From contig JAUMIR010000001.1 in assembly GCA_030847615.1 (NCBI GenBank), forward strand, positions 446,020,687 through 446,084,686: a DNA stretch of 64,000 nt, written 5' to 3'. The stretch comes from Gambelia wislizenii. Lineage: Eukaryota > Chordata > Lepidosauria > Squamata > Crotaphytidae. The notes under the pieces are model-generated. The model had not been told where the DNA came from, did not search any database, and saw only the letters and a list, made by a program, of their open reading frames with translations. The position numbers were made by a program, and so were the translations under genes. Below, one piece after another: positions 1 to 10,888 of the stretch (positions within the stretch are counted from its first letter, which is position 1; each line of letters opens with the position of its first letter).

Positions 1-520
1 AGGACATTCAGCTGTTGACATGTGCAGAGGTGAAAGAAAAGTCCAGAGCCACACAATTAATGTAGTAGAAACATTGGATGTAAGAAGCGCGAATCAGGGA
101 AATCTAGAAATTGTAAAACTAGAACAAGAATACTTAGACATAGCCATACTTGATGGGAGCGAGCTAAAGTGGACAGGAATGGGACATTTTCAATCAAGTA
201 ATTACACAGTGGTCTACTCTGAAAATGACAATCAAAGAAGAAATGAGATAGCATTAATAGTGAAGCAGAAGTAGCAGAAACAGTCAGGGGATACAATATG
301 AAATCTGAGTAAATAATATCAATAAGACTCTAGGAAAAATATATCAGTATAATCCAGGTTTACAGTCCCACCACAGAGGTAGAGAAGGAAGAAATCAAAA
401 GAATCTATAGGGGCATTTAAGAGGAAATGGATCCCATACTGAAACAGAGCACACTGGTTATAATAGGGGATTGGAATGCAAAAGTAGGAAACAGAGCAGT
501 ACAAACATTGTAGGAAAGTT
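1..520 (+). mobile_element. RTE/BovB-like LINE, endonuclease-domain remnant
   Basis: Translation over about 20-510 gives fragments typical of the BovB ORF2 apurinic endonuclease: SELKWTGMGHFQSSNYTV near 160-210, AETVRGYNM near 275-300, and IIGDWNAKVGNR near 455-495. Frame changes and stops (for example after 270 and near 420) show it is dead. It lies in the JDP2 intron. The element enters from beyond the left window edge, so its 5' limit is unknown. Family call is from motif resemblance only. Confidence 0.75.
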
Positions 521-1297
521 TTTGTGAGGCCAACAGTTGGTTCATTGCAAACACATGTTTTGAGCTCCTACATTCTCTTTTTGAAGGAATGGCAAAAGTG
601 TTTTTAAGAAGACCCCATTTCCTTTCCCAACCTTCTCAATCCTCCCTCTGAAGGAGAAGGACTATGTCTATGTTTGATATTAATTGTTAGATTAACTAAG
701 ACTTAATTTTCAAGAACTACAGCAGTGGTCAAGAGTATGAGCAGTTGGCCTGGTGGTTCCTGCCTCAAATCTCACCTCTCCTCCATTACAAAAATATTTG
801 CGTACTGTCAAGTAAGGAAGGTTCTTTGGACAGCTTACAGGCTCATCGTAGGAATAATGGGGCAACTGCCCTTGAGGAAACCAGCAGGGTACACTGGTTG
901 GAATGCTGGATTTTGGTTGAGGAGATCCAAACGTCATTCAGCTATGAAGGTCATTTTCAGGCACGTACTATTTCTCCCACCTCATAAAACTGTTGTGAGG
1001 TTAACATGAACAAAGGGAGAAAACATATGCTGCCCTGAGCTTGCAATACCGGGATGGCCTTAGAGCAACCCTGTGTGGAGAGCTTGGCAGAGTTATTCTT
1101 TTCTATGAGGACTTTGCAAATCCCCCAGCCAGTGGCCAGTTTGGCTAGGGAACTTTGGGAGTTTGTAGTTCAAAAGTGTAACTTTTCAAAGCACTCTTTC
1201 TGTATGTATACTCAAAAGGAAGTCCAATATCAATAGCAGATGAAAAAGGCGGAAAGGATATTGACTATGCTGCAGAGGAGAGAGTAGTCCATAAGGG
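521..1297. other. JDP2 intron, mostly unassigned
   Basis: No exon is seen. About 723-785 resembles a tRNA-derived SINE head and 984-1040 resembles the matching SINE tail (GTTGTGAGG...), suggesting an old interrupted SINE. About 1100-1180 resembles a common squamate short repeat. The rest is not recognised. Confidence 0.4.
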
Positions 1298-1640
1298 ACA
1301 TAGAATCATAGAGTTGGAAGAGACCACAAGGGCCATCTAGTCCAACCCCCTGCCCTGCAGGAATTCACAATCAAAGCACTCCCAACAGATGGCCATCCAG
1401 CCTCTGCTTAAAAACCTCCAAAGAAGGAGACTCCACCACTCTCTGAGGTAGTGTATTCCACTGTCAAACAGCTCTTACTGTCAGGAAGTTCTTCCTAATA
1501 CTTGGGTGGAACATCTTTTCTTGTAGTTTTAGTCCACTGCTCTGTGTCCTAGTCTCTAGAGCAGCAGAAAACAAGCTTGCTCCATCCTCAATATGACATC
1601 CTTTCAAATATTTAAACACAGCCTGTACTTTACACTGTGA
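1298..1640 (-). mobile_element. CR1 LINE 3' end, 5'-truncated
   Basis: The + strand begins with the reverse complement of the squamate CR1 tail (TAGAATCATAGAGTTGGAAG) and continues through the reversed C-terminus of ORF2 (reading minus: [26 protein letters not shown]). Similarity fades near 1625. It is inside the JDP2 intron just upstream of the basic-region exon. Confidence 0.85.
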
Positions 1641-1943
1641 ATAATAAGCACTGGCATATTTGTGAAGGGAGAGGAAGGGGTCTAGGCAATGCAGCTGTGG
1701 CAGGGTCTCAAAGAAGGAGTCACAAGAGAACATTCCTGCAATGAAGTAACCAGGGTTTTGTGGTTACTGGTAAGTACTGAAGCTTACCCAAAGATCTTTG
1801 TGCAAAATTTGTTCAGAAGTTTGTTTTGTGGTGGTTTTTTGTTTGTTTTGCCATGAGCTTTCCACAAGGAGACTGTTATGTCGGCTTCTTCTTCTCCCTC
1901 TCGCTCTCCTCTTGTAATGGTGTGCTTGGTGCTTTTCCTTTAG

Positions 1944-2048
1944 CTAGATGAAGAAGAGGAGAGGAGGAAAAGGCGCCGAGAGAAAAACAAAGTTGCAGCT
2001 GCTCGATGTCGGAACAAGAAAAAGGAGAGAACTGAATTCCTGCAGAGG
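1944..2048 (+). CDS. JDP2: JDP2, internal coding exon with bZIP basic region
   Basis: Jun dimerization protein 2 is a nuclear AP-1-family bZIP factor that pairs with Jun proteins, binds TRE/CRE sites and usually represses them. This exon reads 35 codons without a stop, from LDEEEERRKRRREKNK to ERTEFLQR, between a pyrimidine-rich acceptor (CTTTAG, 1938-1943) and a GTGAGT donor at 2049. It holds the basic region, with the bZIP signature N-x2-AA-x2-C-R (NKVAAARCR) contacting DNA. It corresponds to about residues 68-102 of a protein usually 163 residues long. Both borders are in phase 0, so it joins cleanly to the next exon. ATF3 and FOS share the region, but the C-terminal exon identifies JDP2. 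Upstream coding exons lie left of the window. Confidence 0.95.
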
Positions 2049-2432
2049 GTGAGTTGGTACCAGTGCAGGAGTTAGGAAAGTTACTTTTTATGGACTGCAC
2101 TCTCAGTTGGGGGATTCTGGGATGTGTACTACAAAAAAAGAGCTTTCCCAAGTTCTTGTCTAGTGCATGCTCTTAAAAAATCTGAGGAAATCTTGTTTTG
2201 GCAGAAGTTTCTTCATTAATTTCCCTCTATATACTGTTTAAATGTTAAATAATTTGTGGACATCAGTCCAATAAGGGATTCTTTGACAAGTAAATGGTAG
2301 ACACAATGCTTTTCTAAAATAATTTTTTTTTTGTTGTGCACAGCATGGTGGGATAGCATCTTCTTATGTTGAAGTATAGCAACTTGAACCTTTTGCTTGA
2401 ACTTGAACCTTTTTTCTCTGCTTCTGGTTTAG
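2049..2432 (+). other. JDP2: JDP2 last intron
   Basis: A 384 bp intron running from GTGAGT (2049) to TTTAG (2428-2432), AT-rich, with a T run near 2320-2332 and a short direct repeat of AACTTGAACCTTTT near 2380 and 2400. No repeat element is recognised. Confidence 0.85.
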
Positions 2433-2618
2433 GAATCTGAGCGCTTGGAGCTCATGAATGCTGAGCTGAAGGCCCAGATAGAGGAGCTGAAGCAGGAGAG
2501 GCAACAGCTGATCTTGATGCTCAACCGTCACCGGCCCACCTGCATTGTGCGGACAGATAGTGTCAAAACCCCGGAGAATGAAGCCAACCCACTGCTCGAA
2601 CAGTTGGAGAAGAAGTGA
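2433..2618 (+). CDS. JDP2: JDP2, last coding exon with leucine zipper and C-terminus
   Basis: Sixty-one codons plus TGA (2616-2618). The exon starts ESERLELMNAELKAQIEELK and ends NPLLEQLEKK. It supplies the leucine zipper, in which leucines at heptad positions and charged e/g residues support pairing with c-Jun, JunB or JunD. It then gives the conserved tail with RHRPTCIVRTDS and KTPENE. The C-terminal tail separates JDP2 from ATF3 and from FOS proteins. Length and sequence match the usual JDP2 C-terminus with only a few substitutions (such as KTPENEAN), so the gene looks functional. The reading frame continues in phase 0 from the exon at 1944-2048. The next recognisable gene, BATF, is on the same strand about 57 kb away. 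Confidence 0.96.
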   Translation, partial: ESERLELMNAELKAQIEELKQERQQLILMLNRHRPTCIVRTDSVKTPENEANPLLEQLEKK

Positions 2619-3585
2619 AAGGAGCATGGTGGGTGAAGAGAGAAGTAGGCTGGTGAAAGCCAAAAAACCCCCAGGATCTCTGAGCATCTCTCATCTATGT
2701 ACTGTACGAAGAACTGTGCACTAGAAATTAGTGTAAACAGAACACAGTGAGCTTCCTTGGGGACTGTACATGCTAAGGGAGTGGAGGAGATGATTTCAGA
2801 AATATTACAGCCATTGGGGGAGAGGCCTTTCTGGTGGTTCATCAAAGGACCCTTAGAAAACCCTTTGTGCAACCCATAGAAGTGCATCCCAAGTCTGGAA
2901 ACGTGTTGGGATACAAAGTGGTAGTGTTGTGGCTCCCCTCCCCGCTGGGCCTTCTTCCTGCAGCTAACGGATGGCAGTCCACAGAGACACAAAAGTTGGA
3001 TCACCAGAGAAATTGGGGTAGGAGGAAGCAGAAGGCAGGCAAAGCTGCATGTGAGTGTTCGGTCCTGTACCTTTCCTGCTTTTGGGGGCCTGCCTCTGTG
3101 TTCTCCCTCTATCCAGAACTAAACCAGAAACCAAGAATGACAAACACTTGACGCAAGTCCTGCCTCATTGCTGGGCCTGTCTGTGGCACTGTGGCGCAGG
3201 CGCCCCCCACAAGCACATCCTCAGTATAATGTTTACAGCCCAGCTGTCCAGGCCATGCTTTTGAAAAATGCACATTTTTACACTTTTTATATTTTTATAA
3301 ATTTTTTATACAACAGTCTCTATATGGATTTATATAATCACTAGATGTGATCCCATAGAAATGTATGTTATTATGGTCTTTTTTGTTACAAATGCATATG
3401 CCACAGTTATCTCCATTGTGTTACTTGTTTTGGTGGTGGCTGGCTCCTTTCCCTCGGCATGCTGGGATACGGGCCTGTGCCTGTTGCATCTGCTCCACTG
3501 CCATGTCCATCCATGTATGTCCTTCATAATACTCAGTCCTGTATCGCTCAGTAAATGTTAACTTTTACTTATCCTTCTATGTTCT
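2619..3585 (+). other. JDP2: JDP2 3' UTR (probable extent)
   Basis: The sequence after the stop is repeat-free for about 950 bp, unlike its surroundings, and ends in an AU-rich stretch (3268-3312) followed by a possible variant poly(A) signal AGTAAA at 3550-3555. The true cleavage site is not provable here; AATAAA at about 4240 is an alternative distal signal. Confidence 0.6.
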
Positions 3586-4390
3586 GTGCTTTGTTCTGCA
3601 TTTAAAAAAAATTAATTTATTACCTCTGCGGGTTTTTAATGGGCTTTGGACAATTGGCAGCAATTGCTTGTAGAATGACCCACATTCTAAGCTAATCAGA
3701 GCTGTGACAGTACTAAAGACTGAAAGACTCCCGCCAAGGCTGAGTCATTCACTTGTGTGATAAGGAATGCAGATGCTGGAAGCTGACACTCATAAGAACT
3801 GCTGTGCCAGATTTCTCATCTGTGAATGAGATAACACAGCCTTCCCAATCTCAGGGCTCTCCAGACATCTTCAACTACAATGTCAGTCCTTCCCACTGTT
3901 GGGCTGAGGATGGTGAGTGTTGTAGTCAAGCGCATTTGGAGAATCCTGTGAGTGGGAGAGTTGAAACAGATGACATTTAAGTTGTATGTGGAGAAAGTTA
4001 TACCAAGTTTCCTTACAGTAACTCTGTGTCTGCTTCTGCCTCTGTGTGGGTCTCAAATGGCATCGTTGTAGGTTCCCTTCCATACTTACACCCATTTGGA
4101 AAAAGAAAGGTCAACCTGAGATGTTTACCTGGCTCGGTGGTGCTGCTGTGTCCTCAAGTAACTATTAGAAAAGCATGAGGAGAAGGGCAGCTATAGGTAC
4201 ATTAAATTCAGGAAAAGCTGTGTTTGTTTTCAATGAGAAATAAAAGGAAATGAAACTGAACCAAAAAAATAAAATAATGTAAAAAAAGTAATGGTGTATG
4301 GAAGAGAGAGACAGTACTGGTTGATCCATGTTAAAATAGGGTAAATTGTAATGGGGATTAATGTTGCTTGGGAGAGCAATTCACATGCAA
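3586..4390. other. Intergenic, no gene seen
   Basis: AT-rich. About 3845-3930 holds a palindrome-like squamate short repeat (CTCCAGACATCTTCAACTAC and a reversed partner near 3920). Nothing else is recognised. Confidence 0.5.
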
Positions 4391-4392
4391 TA

Positions 4393-4624
4393 CAGTCAGA
4401 CCTCCATATCTGCAGGGGTTTGGTTCCCAGACTTACCGCGGATACTGGAAACCGCGAATTTCCAGTAAAAACGTAGCATAAAGTTGTGTTGGAGGACCTA
4501 GAAGATGCCTGGAGAGGATGCCTCTCTAGGCATTTTCCAGTGCAACTCTATGATATGTGTCCCTATTTTGTGTCCTACAAATAACAGAAACTACAGATAT
4601 TGGTTCTACGGATACGGGAAACTT
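4393..4624. mobile_element. Tigger-like MITE, degraded
   Basis: Starts CAGTCAGACCTCCATATCTG after TA (4391-4392). Its interior resembles pogo/Tigger non-autonomous elements (TTTGGTTCCCAGAC, GGTTCTACGGATAC). The right end no longer ends cleanly in CTG-TA, so the boundary is approximate. Confidence 0.6.
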
Positions 4625-6128
4625 GCCTATTGTGTAATCATTGCCCTGTAGGAATAAGAGCTTTTGAATATGTTTTTTTGGGGGGTTACAACTTCCAGAA
4701 TTCCTTATTTGACATGGACAGTGGCCATATTGGCTGGAAGATTTGCAGAGTTTTCTTCCAAGATCTGATATCACAGCAGGATATAAAATACCATAGTTTA
4801 GAAAAAACAAGAACAGAAATGACAATCCAGAAGGCAAAGCATTCATGCTTCATTCTGAACATTTTAAAGAGATTTAGAATACTTATTTTCTTGGACTATA
4901 AGAATCAGAATCTCCCAGCCAGCATTGGCCAAAAAGTAACTTTTCTAATCTCCGATCAAGGGACCATTTCAACACCTTGTGTCAGAGGCAGGCAATCTTG
5001 AAAATTTCTTTTAGCACAAACCTCCTCTGGTCTTCTTGAACATATGTTTCCTAAGACTTATTTCCAGGAAAATGCATATAGGATTCCACAACCATACACT
5101 CTACAAGCTTCTTTAAGACTACTAAAGATTAGGTGTTCCTGCTATTGCAATGCATTTCAGCATATTTGTCACACTCCACCCCATCCTTTGTCATCTGCTT
5201 GGCCTGGGGCTTTCTCCCTTCCTCCATGCACCCCATGTGTGCTCCAGAGGGTTCTCTAATCCTCCAGAGCCGATGGGGAATCTGTTCCCCAGGGCCAAAT
5301 TTTGCAAAGCACCCAAATGTTGTCAAGGTAGGCCCAACAAAGGGCACCTGGGGGTGAGGAACCTCAAGGCTTCGGATGAATCTAATCCTTTGGGTTCTCA
5401 GTTTCCCCATGAGTACCATTGGATCTTTTCCCAGCTTTTGTGGATTTCTTCCAATTCTAAAATGGTAGAATGTCTTTCTTAAAGCTTAATTATTGGCGGT
5501 AAGAGCTGTAAGCTAAAATACGATGGTATTTTTTTATCGCTCCCATTGCTGGAATGCAGCCCCTGAGAACATCTCTGAAATTGAATTCAGCTCTTGGGCT
5601 GAAAGAGGTTTCTCCACTATTGAGACCTATAAAGTACTGTCCTCCACTAGCACCTATATCTAATATCCCTCCTCTATGCAGGTTTCTGTGTGTCACCTCA
5701 AGAATGCATGCATCTGAAGAAGTTCAGTCCCTGTGAGCTAATAACTCATATGCTTGTTTCTAAGGTGCTACAAGTCTACCATTCTAGAAAGAATGACCCA
5801 GAAATCTTGTCATCTGACTAACCCTTCTGTTCCCTAGGCCTTCATGAACAGGTGGACTATGCATGAACTGCAATGCAGAAGAGGGAAACTTGAGTCCCTC
5901 CAGATGCTGTTGAACTGCTACCCACATCAGCCCTAGTTAGCATGACCAGGGATGAGGGCTTGTAGGAGGTATATTCCAACAACAGCTGGTGGGTCTCAGG
6001 CTCCACACTTCCAGCATCATGTTCTGGAGGCTGTTCAACAGTAATGGAGCAACTGCAGAGCAAGCCCAGCTATTTGCAGCACTTCCTGATTGAGAGAACA
6101 TGGAGAGTTAGTACTGTATAGTGTCGCG
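4625..6128. other. Intergenic, mostly unassigned
   Basis: No gene is supported. About 5705-5785 resembles an amniote dispersed repeat (GCATCTGAAGAAGTTCAG ... AAGGTGCTACAAG), related to the 39356-39475 element. About 5890-5990 has fragments of the 'cagatgttgttgga' short repeat. Confidence 0.45.
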
Positions 6129-6263
6129 CAGGGGTGGGAATCATGCAGCTCCCAGGTATCTTTGGGACTACAAGTCCCAGCAGCCCTAGGCAGTATAAAC
6201 AATGGTGAGGAATGCTCAGAGTTGGAGTCCAACAACATCTGGAGGGCTGTATGATTCCCACTG
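6129..6263. mobile_element. Palindromic hAT-like MITE
   Basis: The ends are inverted: CAGGGGTGGGAATCATGCAG on the left and CTGTATGATTCCCACTG on the right. The centre repeats 'tccaacaacatctgg' in inverted form. CAG...CTG ends suit hAT elements. Flanks share TAGTGT on both sides, but an exact 8 bp duplication is not present. Confidence 0.55.
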
Positions 6264-6267
6264 CTAG

Positions 6268-6460
6268 TGTAGGGGTTAGAATGTTGGAGTGAGAGTTGGG
6301 AGGTCCAGATAGTAGTCCATGAACCTCACTGGGTGACCTTGGGTCAGTCCCTCTCATAGCCCGACCTACCTCATGGGGTTGTGTGGATAAAAGGGATGAG
6401 TAGAGATATATTCCCCTTTGAGTCCACTGGAGCAAAAGGAGGATATAAATGAAGAAAAAG
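6268..6460 (+). mobile_element. tRNA/MIR-like SINE
   Basis: It shows the order seen in amniote core-type SINEs: GTTGGGAGGTCCAG, CACTGGGTGACCTTGGGTCA, CTACCTCATGGGGTTGTGTG, and a tail GGAGGATATAAATGAAG. Boundaries are approximate. Confidence 0.6.
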
Positions 6461-7407
6461 CAAGAAATGCATTACTTTTAAAATTACTCTAAAGCAGTGC
6501 TACTCAAAATGGTGGCTTGGGGGCTGGGGGGAGTCCACAAACCATTAGCTGCCAGTCTTGGCGAGTTCCCAGGAGGAAAAAAACCAACACAAATGTAGCC
6601 AAAGAGCACAAATATGGAAGCTGTCCCGGGAATACTGGAACGAAATAGTTGCTGGTCCCTCGCACCATACAACCTGGGAAGCCATGCTCCTTGACACCTC
6701 TATTGCCAGTGGTTACAAGTACTTCTCTGCCAGCCCTCCAGCCATTCCTATCGCAGAGGGAAAAACATGTTATACAAGAGATGTCACTGCGATCAGAAGT
6801 GCCTCTTAATTCCAGCTAAAGTACAATGTGGGTGGGTCAGGCCTGTGTCCCTCCCAATTAGCAGGCTCCGCCATGAGGGCACAGCCTGGCGTGTTCCTGG
6901 AGAAAGTCAGCCGCCGCCAGCCTAGGAACAGCTGCGCTGGGCTTCTGCCAGTGTTCCCACTCCGGCTCCCCTCCTACCTGAGTCAGTTGCTACAGTGCCA
7001 GGTATTATTAGTTGGGAAGCCAATTAAAGAGGGGTGTTGCATGCTGCCTGCCCTCAGCATTAACTTGGCTCCCAGGATTCCTTTGGCAGTTCTGGAACAA
7101 AGAGGTGTTCTTGGGAACACTTTTTAAAAGTGCAGTGCATCACAAACAAAAATAATGGCACCTGTGGACTGCGTACCACCAAGCTGATAGCGCGGAGCAG
7201 GCCTGGGAAACCTGATGAACCACTCATCACATCTTTCCCAGATTGGCTAGGGCTGATGGGATTTGGAGTTCAACAACATCTGGAGGCCTTCAGGTCCCCC
7301 AGCTCCCTAAGTGTCACGTTGGTACAAACTGTATGCTATATGCAGTATTCTAACTGCAGAGCCTAAAGCTTTCTAGATCCTGGATTTGTATGTTGTCATG
7401 ATACTAA
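6461..7407. other. Intergenic; hAT-like left end at 6495
   Basis: CAGTGCTACTCAAAATGGTG at 6495 looks like a hAT terminal repeat, but no matching right end was found. About 6830-7125 is repeat-free and GC-richer than its neighbours. About 7240-7295 holds the common 'caacaacatctgga' short repeat. Confidence 0.4.
6979..6985. promoter_or_regulatory. Consensus AP-1 (TRE) site in repeat-free block
   Basis: TGAGTCA is an exact AP-1 site, in a repeat-free block about 4.4 kb downstream of the JDP2 stop. JDP2 and BATF both bind such sites as heterodimers, so feedback control is possible. A 7 bp motif occurs often by chance; functional use is inference. Confidence 0.25.
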
Positions 7408-8007
7408 GTTCTTGTCTATATGAGGGGGGGAAATATGAACACGTTTGGAAAGGCAGGCGTCCATAGCAATGCAACCTATCTACACAGCCAAAAGAGCCCC
7501 CCTAAACTCCACATGACCCCCTAGTCAGATGGCAGCTGCAAGTGATTTACTCATGATTTTAAATGTGCTGCCACTATTTAAAAAAAAAAAAAACAATTTC
7601 CCAGGGTGCGCACAAGCAACACTTCATATTTACAAAGAAATAAATAAGAAGAGCATGAGATCACCATTTGATTGACTTACTGGACCCTCACTTAGCTGAA
7701 AATCCAACATGGCGGCCACAGCCACTTTTCATCTTTGCTAGCCTCTGCCACTGTGTTTGTCCAGCCAATCATATTGCACTGACTGTTCGTATCTGTGTGA
7801 ACGTGAGTGTTCAAATGGCTACTCATTTGTTAGTCGTACAGAGCTTTTAAAAAAACCCATATGAAGCCCCAGATGTGATGCACATGGACTTTGCGGTGGA
7901 TTTGGCTGCCTCCTTTCCGAATGACACATATTTGTGTGAATGGTCGTTTGAACGGATCACCAATCTTTTGCATAGCGTTTGTGTTATTTTGACCGTATAG
8001 ACAGGAC
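7408..8007 (+). mobile_element. Family C MITE (~600 bp)
   Basis: Left end GTTCTTGTCTATATGAGGGG and right end GACCGTATAGACAGGACC are imperfect inverted repeats. The interior matches other copies at 17305, 22530, 29142 and 30655: AACATGGCGGC at 7706-7716, then a CCAATCA box near 7764. No coding capacity is seen. Confidence 0.65.
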
Positions 8008-8598
8008 CTGAGTTTAAATTAGATTTTAATTTTTCCTTTTCCCCCCCCCCCTTTTCTCTTTCCACTGTAAAATCCATATTTCTCTGTTTGTCTATAGCAG
8101 TGATGGGCAGCTGTGGAAGGCTAGGGGGCTGTGTTAGCCCCCCCAGGGACCTTGGAGGGCTGCATTTCTCCACTGCACCTGCTAGTGAAAAAAAACACCC
8201 AATTTTTTGCCCCTGAACACCCTCTAGGGAATATGGAGGGGGTGGGGCTTCCTGAACCATTTTTAACAACAGGAAGTGAGCAGAAGTCATTTCCTGTTTA
8301 CTTCCTGTATCAAAAGAGTCCTCTCCTGGGTCTAAATTTGCCAGGGGGGTTATAAAATGTGGTGGAAATGTACCCCACGGCCCCTAGAAAACATTTTGAA
8401 GCATTTGGGAGCAAAATGTATTTTTGAAAAATTTTGCAAAAATTGTTTTTGACATGGGGGGCGGGGGGGAACCATCAAACATAGTGGAAATCCCCCCCCC
8501 AAAAAAAAATTGGGAGCATTTTTGAACAAAAGATTGTCTTTGCAAATATTTTTAACCACCCCCCCCCCCGGGGCCCTGGAATCCACAAAAATGGATGT
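8008..8598. other. Intergenic, homopolymer-rich; hAT-like end at 8098
   Basis: CAGTGATGGGCAGCTGTGG at 8098 resembles a hAT end. Long C, G and A runs at 8041-8051, 8455-8470, 8493-8508 and 8559-8570 make base counts there uncertain. The interior repeats 'ttttgaaaaattttgc'-like blocks. Confidence 0.45.
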
Positions 8599-8599
8599 A

Positions 8600-8867
8600 A
8601 TATCACACTTTCGCACTTTAGATATGCTTTTTTTTTTTTAAACTACTGTTTGGTAGTGGCAACTGGTGACAATAAAAAGTGAGTAATTCACTCCCACTCA
8701 CCATCTTGATTCACAGACATGTCCATTTGAACAACAAATGCGGATAGCTTTGCATGCCTGCAATCTTGCCAAAAAATCGTGGAGGCAAATGAAAGCTGCT
8801 GCAAATTGGCATTAGTGTGTATCAATCCACATTTTATACCCTTGTACAGACAAGCACATCAGCTTTT
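8600..8867 (-). mobile_element. Family C MITE, partial
   Basis: Reverse complement of the left half of the 22530 copy: matching blocks include the Gly/Thr-free non-coding segment with GGCATGCAAAG and TTTGCATGCC equivalents. It ends CCTTGTACAGACAAGC, the reversed family C end. Confidence 0.6.
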
Positions 8868-9215
8868 TGGCTCATGATGGTTTTGAGCCTGTCCTCCTAG
8901 TGCAACGTTCTATCTGTAACATCATATTGGCTCTCTTTGTCATTCCAGATCAGCACGCCAATGAGCTGTACAGAGCTGGAGTCAAATCAGTCACAGACAC
9001 AAAAATTCAGACACTTCATAATATACAGTGATCTAACTGCAGAGCCCACAGTTTTATAGACATATAGTACACAGTGGCTAACAAAGGCAGCCTTATACCA
9101 AATAGAGTAGAGTTACTTTGCTTGAACTGAATCAGGGATTGGAATCATATGGCCTTCCAGATGTTGCTGGATTATAAGTCCCATCAGCCCTAGCCAAGAG
9201 AGTAATCAAGAAGTA
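8868..9215. other. Intergenic, no gene seen
   Basis: Only a fragment of the common 'cagatgttgctggattataagtcc' type repeat is seen, near 9157-9200. Confidence 0.4.
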
Positions 9216-9918
9216 ATCAAGGGAAGTAATAGTGCCACTCTATTCTGCCTTGGTCAGGCCTCACCTAGAATACTGTGTCCAGTTCTGGGCACCACAATTC
9301 AAAAAGAATACTGTATTGACAAATGGAAGCGTGTCCAGAGGAAGGCAACCAAAATAGTGAAAGGTCTGGAAACCATGTCTTATGAGGAAAGACTTAGGGA
9401 GCTGGGTATGTTTAGCCTGGAAAAAAGACGGTTAAGGGGCGATATGATAGCCCTGTTTAAGTATTTGAAGGGGTGTCACATTGAGGATGGAGCATGCTTG
9501 TTTTCTGCTGCTCCAGAGACTAGAACATGGAGCAATGGATGGAAGCTCCAGGAACAGAGATTCCACCTCAACATTAGGAGGAACTTTCTGACAGTAAGAG
9601 CTGTTCGGCAGTGGAACACACTCGCTCAGAGTGTGGTGAGGTCTCCTTCCTTGGAGGTCTTTAAACAGAGGATGGATGGCCATCTGTCAGGGATGCTTCG
9701 ATCGTGATTTCCTGTGTGGCAGGGGGTTTGTCATGATGGAGTTCCATCATGTTGCCACAAGGTGCAAATCCTGTCATTCTGCTAGAGAACTATAACTCCC
9801 TTTGTCTGTAAACAGATTGTCTTGCCAGCATAGTATCAGGTAAGAAAAGGGTTAATGGGGGTTGGACTGGATGGCCCTTGTGGTTTCTTCCAACTCTATA
9901 ATTCTATGATTCTATGAT
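9216..9918 (+). mobile_element. CR1 LINE 3' end, with a small insertion
   Basis: It encodes the C-terminus of CR1 ORF2, including [20 protein letters not shown] (9363-9422) and [19 protein letters not shown], and ends with the ATTCTATGATTCTATGA tail. The 3' UTR is split by 130 bp at 9729-9858 between GGGTT copies. The 5' end is truncated. Confidence 0.88.
9729..9858. mobile_element. Small insertion in CR1 tail
   Basis: The CR1 sequence GCAGGGGGTTGGACTGG is interrupted after GGGTT (9724-9728) and resumes with GGGTT (9859-9863). The insert starts TGTCATGATGGAGTTCCATC, a short palindrome. It is not recognised; a truncated LTR or a MITE are both possible. Confidence 0.5.
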
Positions 9919-10886
9919 AGCCAAAGGAGAGGAATGCTAGGAATTGTTGCACTTTGTCCACCCCTGGTTTACAGTGTATGTATAGCTATGTACAGCTGAG
10001 AACAAGCTGTTCTGCCTGAACTCTGTGCAATATGAAAAACTTGGAACTCAAGAGATCACTTCTGGTTATTGCACCTCAAAAAGGATATTGTGCAGCTAGA
10101 AAAGGCACAGAAAATTCATGAGTAACTATATTCCCCTTCATTACAATGGGTCTACTCTAAGATTATGTCTGGATCCCACCCACTGATAAAATATGTACTG
10201 TACTGTGATGTACTATGTCTCCTGGACTCAGCATTTGGCTTTAGTGAGCACAGTATCTAACGTCAGTTATGCCAGGGTGAGCAAAACATGACCCTCACTG
10301 AATTTTTCACTCCCAAACACACATATGGGGGGGGGGGACAAAAAAAAAAGAGAGGAAGAACCACAGTTCTGCATTCTTTGTTAAAAACAAGGACAGCACC
10401 TGCCTTTTTCTGATTTTCAAAAAAAGAGTTTTCATGGAACAGGAACATTTACAATCCAATACCTTCAGTCTCTTCTGGTATCCATTTAGGGGTGTTTGTG
10501 TGTACAGGCTGCAGCAGGTCAGGGGAGTGGGATTGACCTCTGGACCCCTAGAGTTTGCTTTGTGAACGGACACAATTTACATTAGAGTTGGAGGATGTGG
10601 TTTATAGCAACAGTACCTGGGTTCTGTCTGTGGCATCTCAATATGGAGGATTATGTTCCAGCAAAGACCTTTGCTTGATATAGTCACTGTGACCCAAATG
10701 GGCCAAATGGACCAATGGCATGACATGATATACAGTCACTTTATATATTTAGGGGCTAGAAAGTTTGTGTGGTTTTGTACCCAACAAAATTCTCATCCCC
10801 AGCCCTACCATTAGAGCTTGGGAAGTAGATTTTGGATGTCAAAAAAGAGCAACAAATCCTTAGTTGTTTTTAATTTGTTTTGATTG
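9919..10886. other. Intergenic, no gene seen
   Basis: No repeat or gene recognised. A G run followed by an A run lies at 10327-10349. Confidence 0.4.
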
Positions 10887-10888
10887 TA

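Noticed and set aside
4600..5001. 133-codon + strand frame
   Set aside because: Begins in a degraded Tigger and has no recognisable domain or splice structure.
8041..8580. Functional G-quadruplex or regulatory GC tract
   Set aside because: The runs are mostly single homopolymers of C, G or A within decayed repeats and may be base-count errors.
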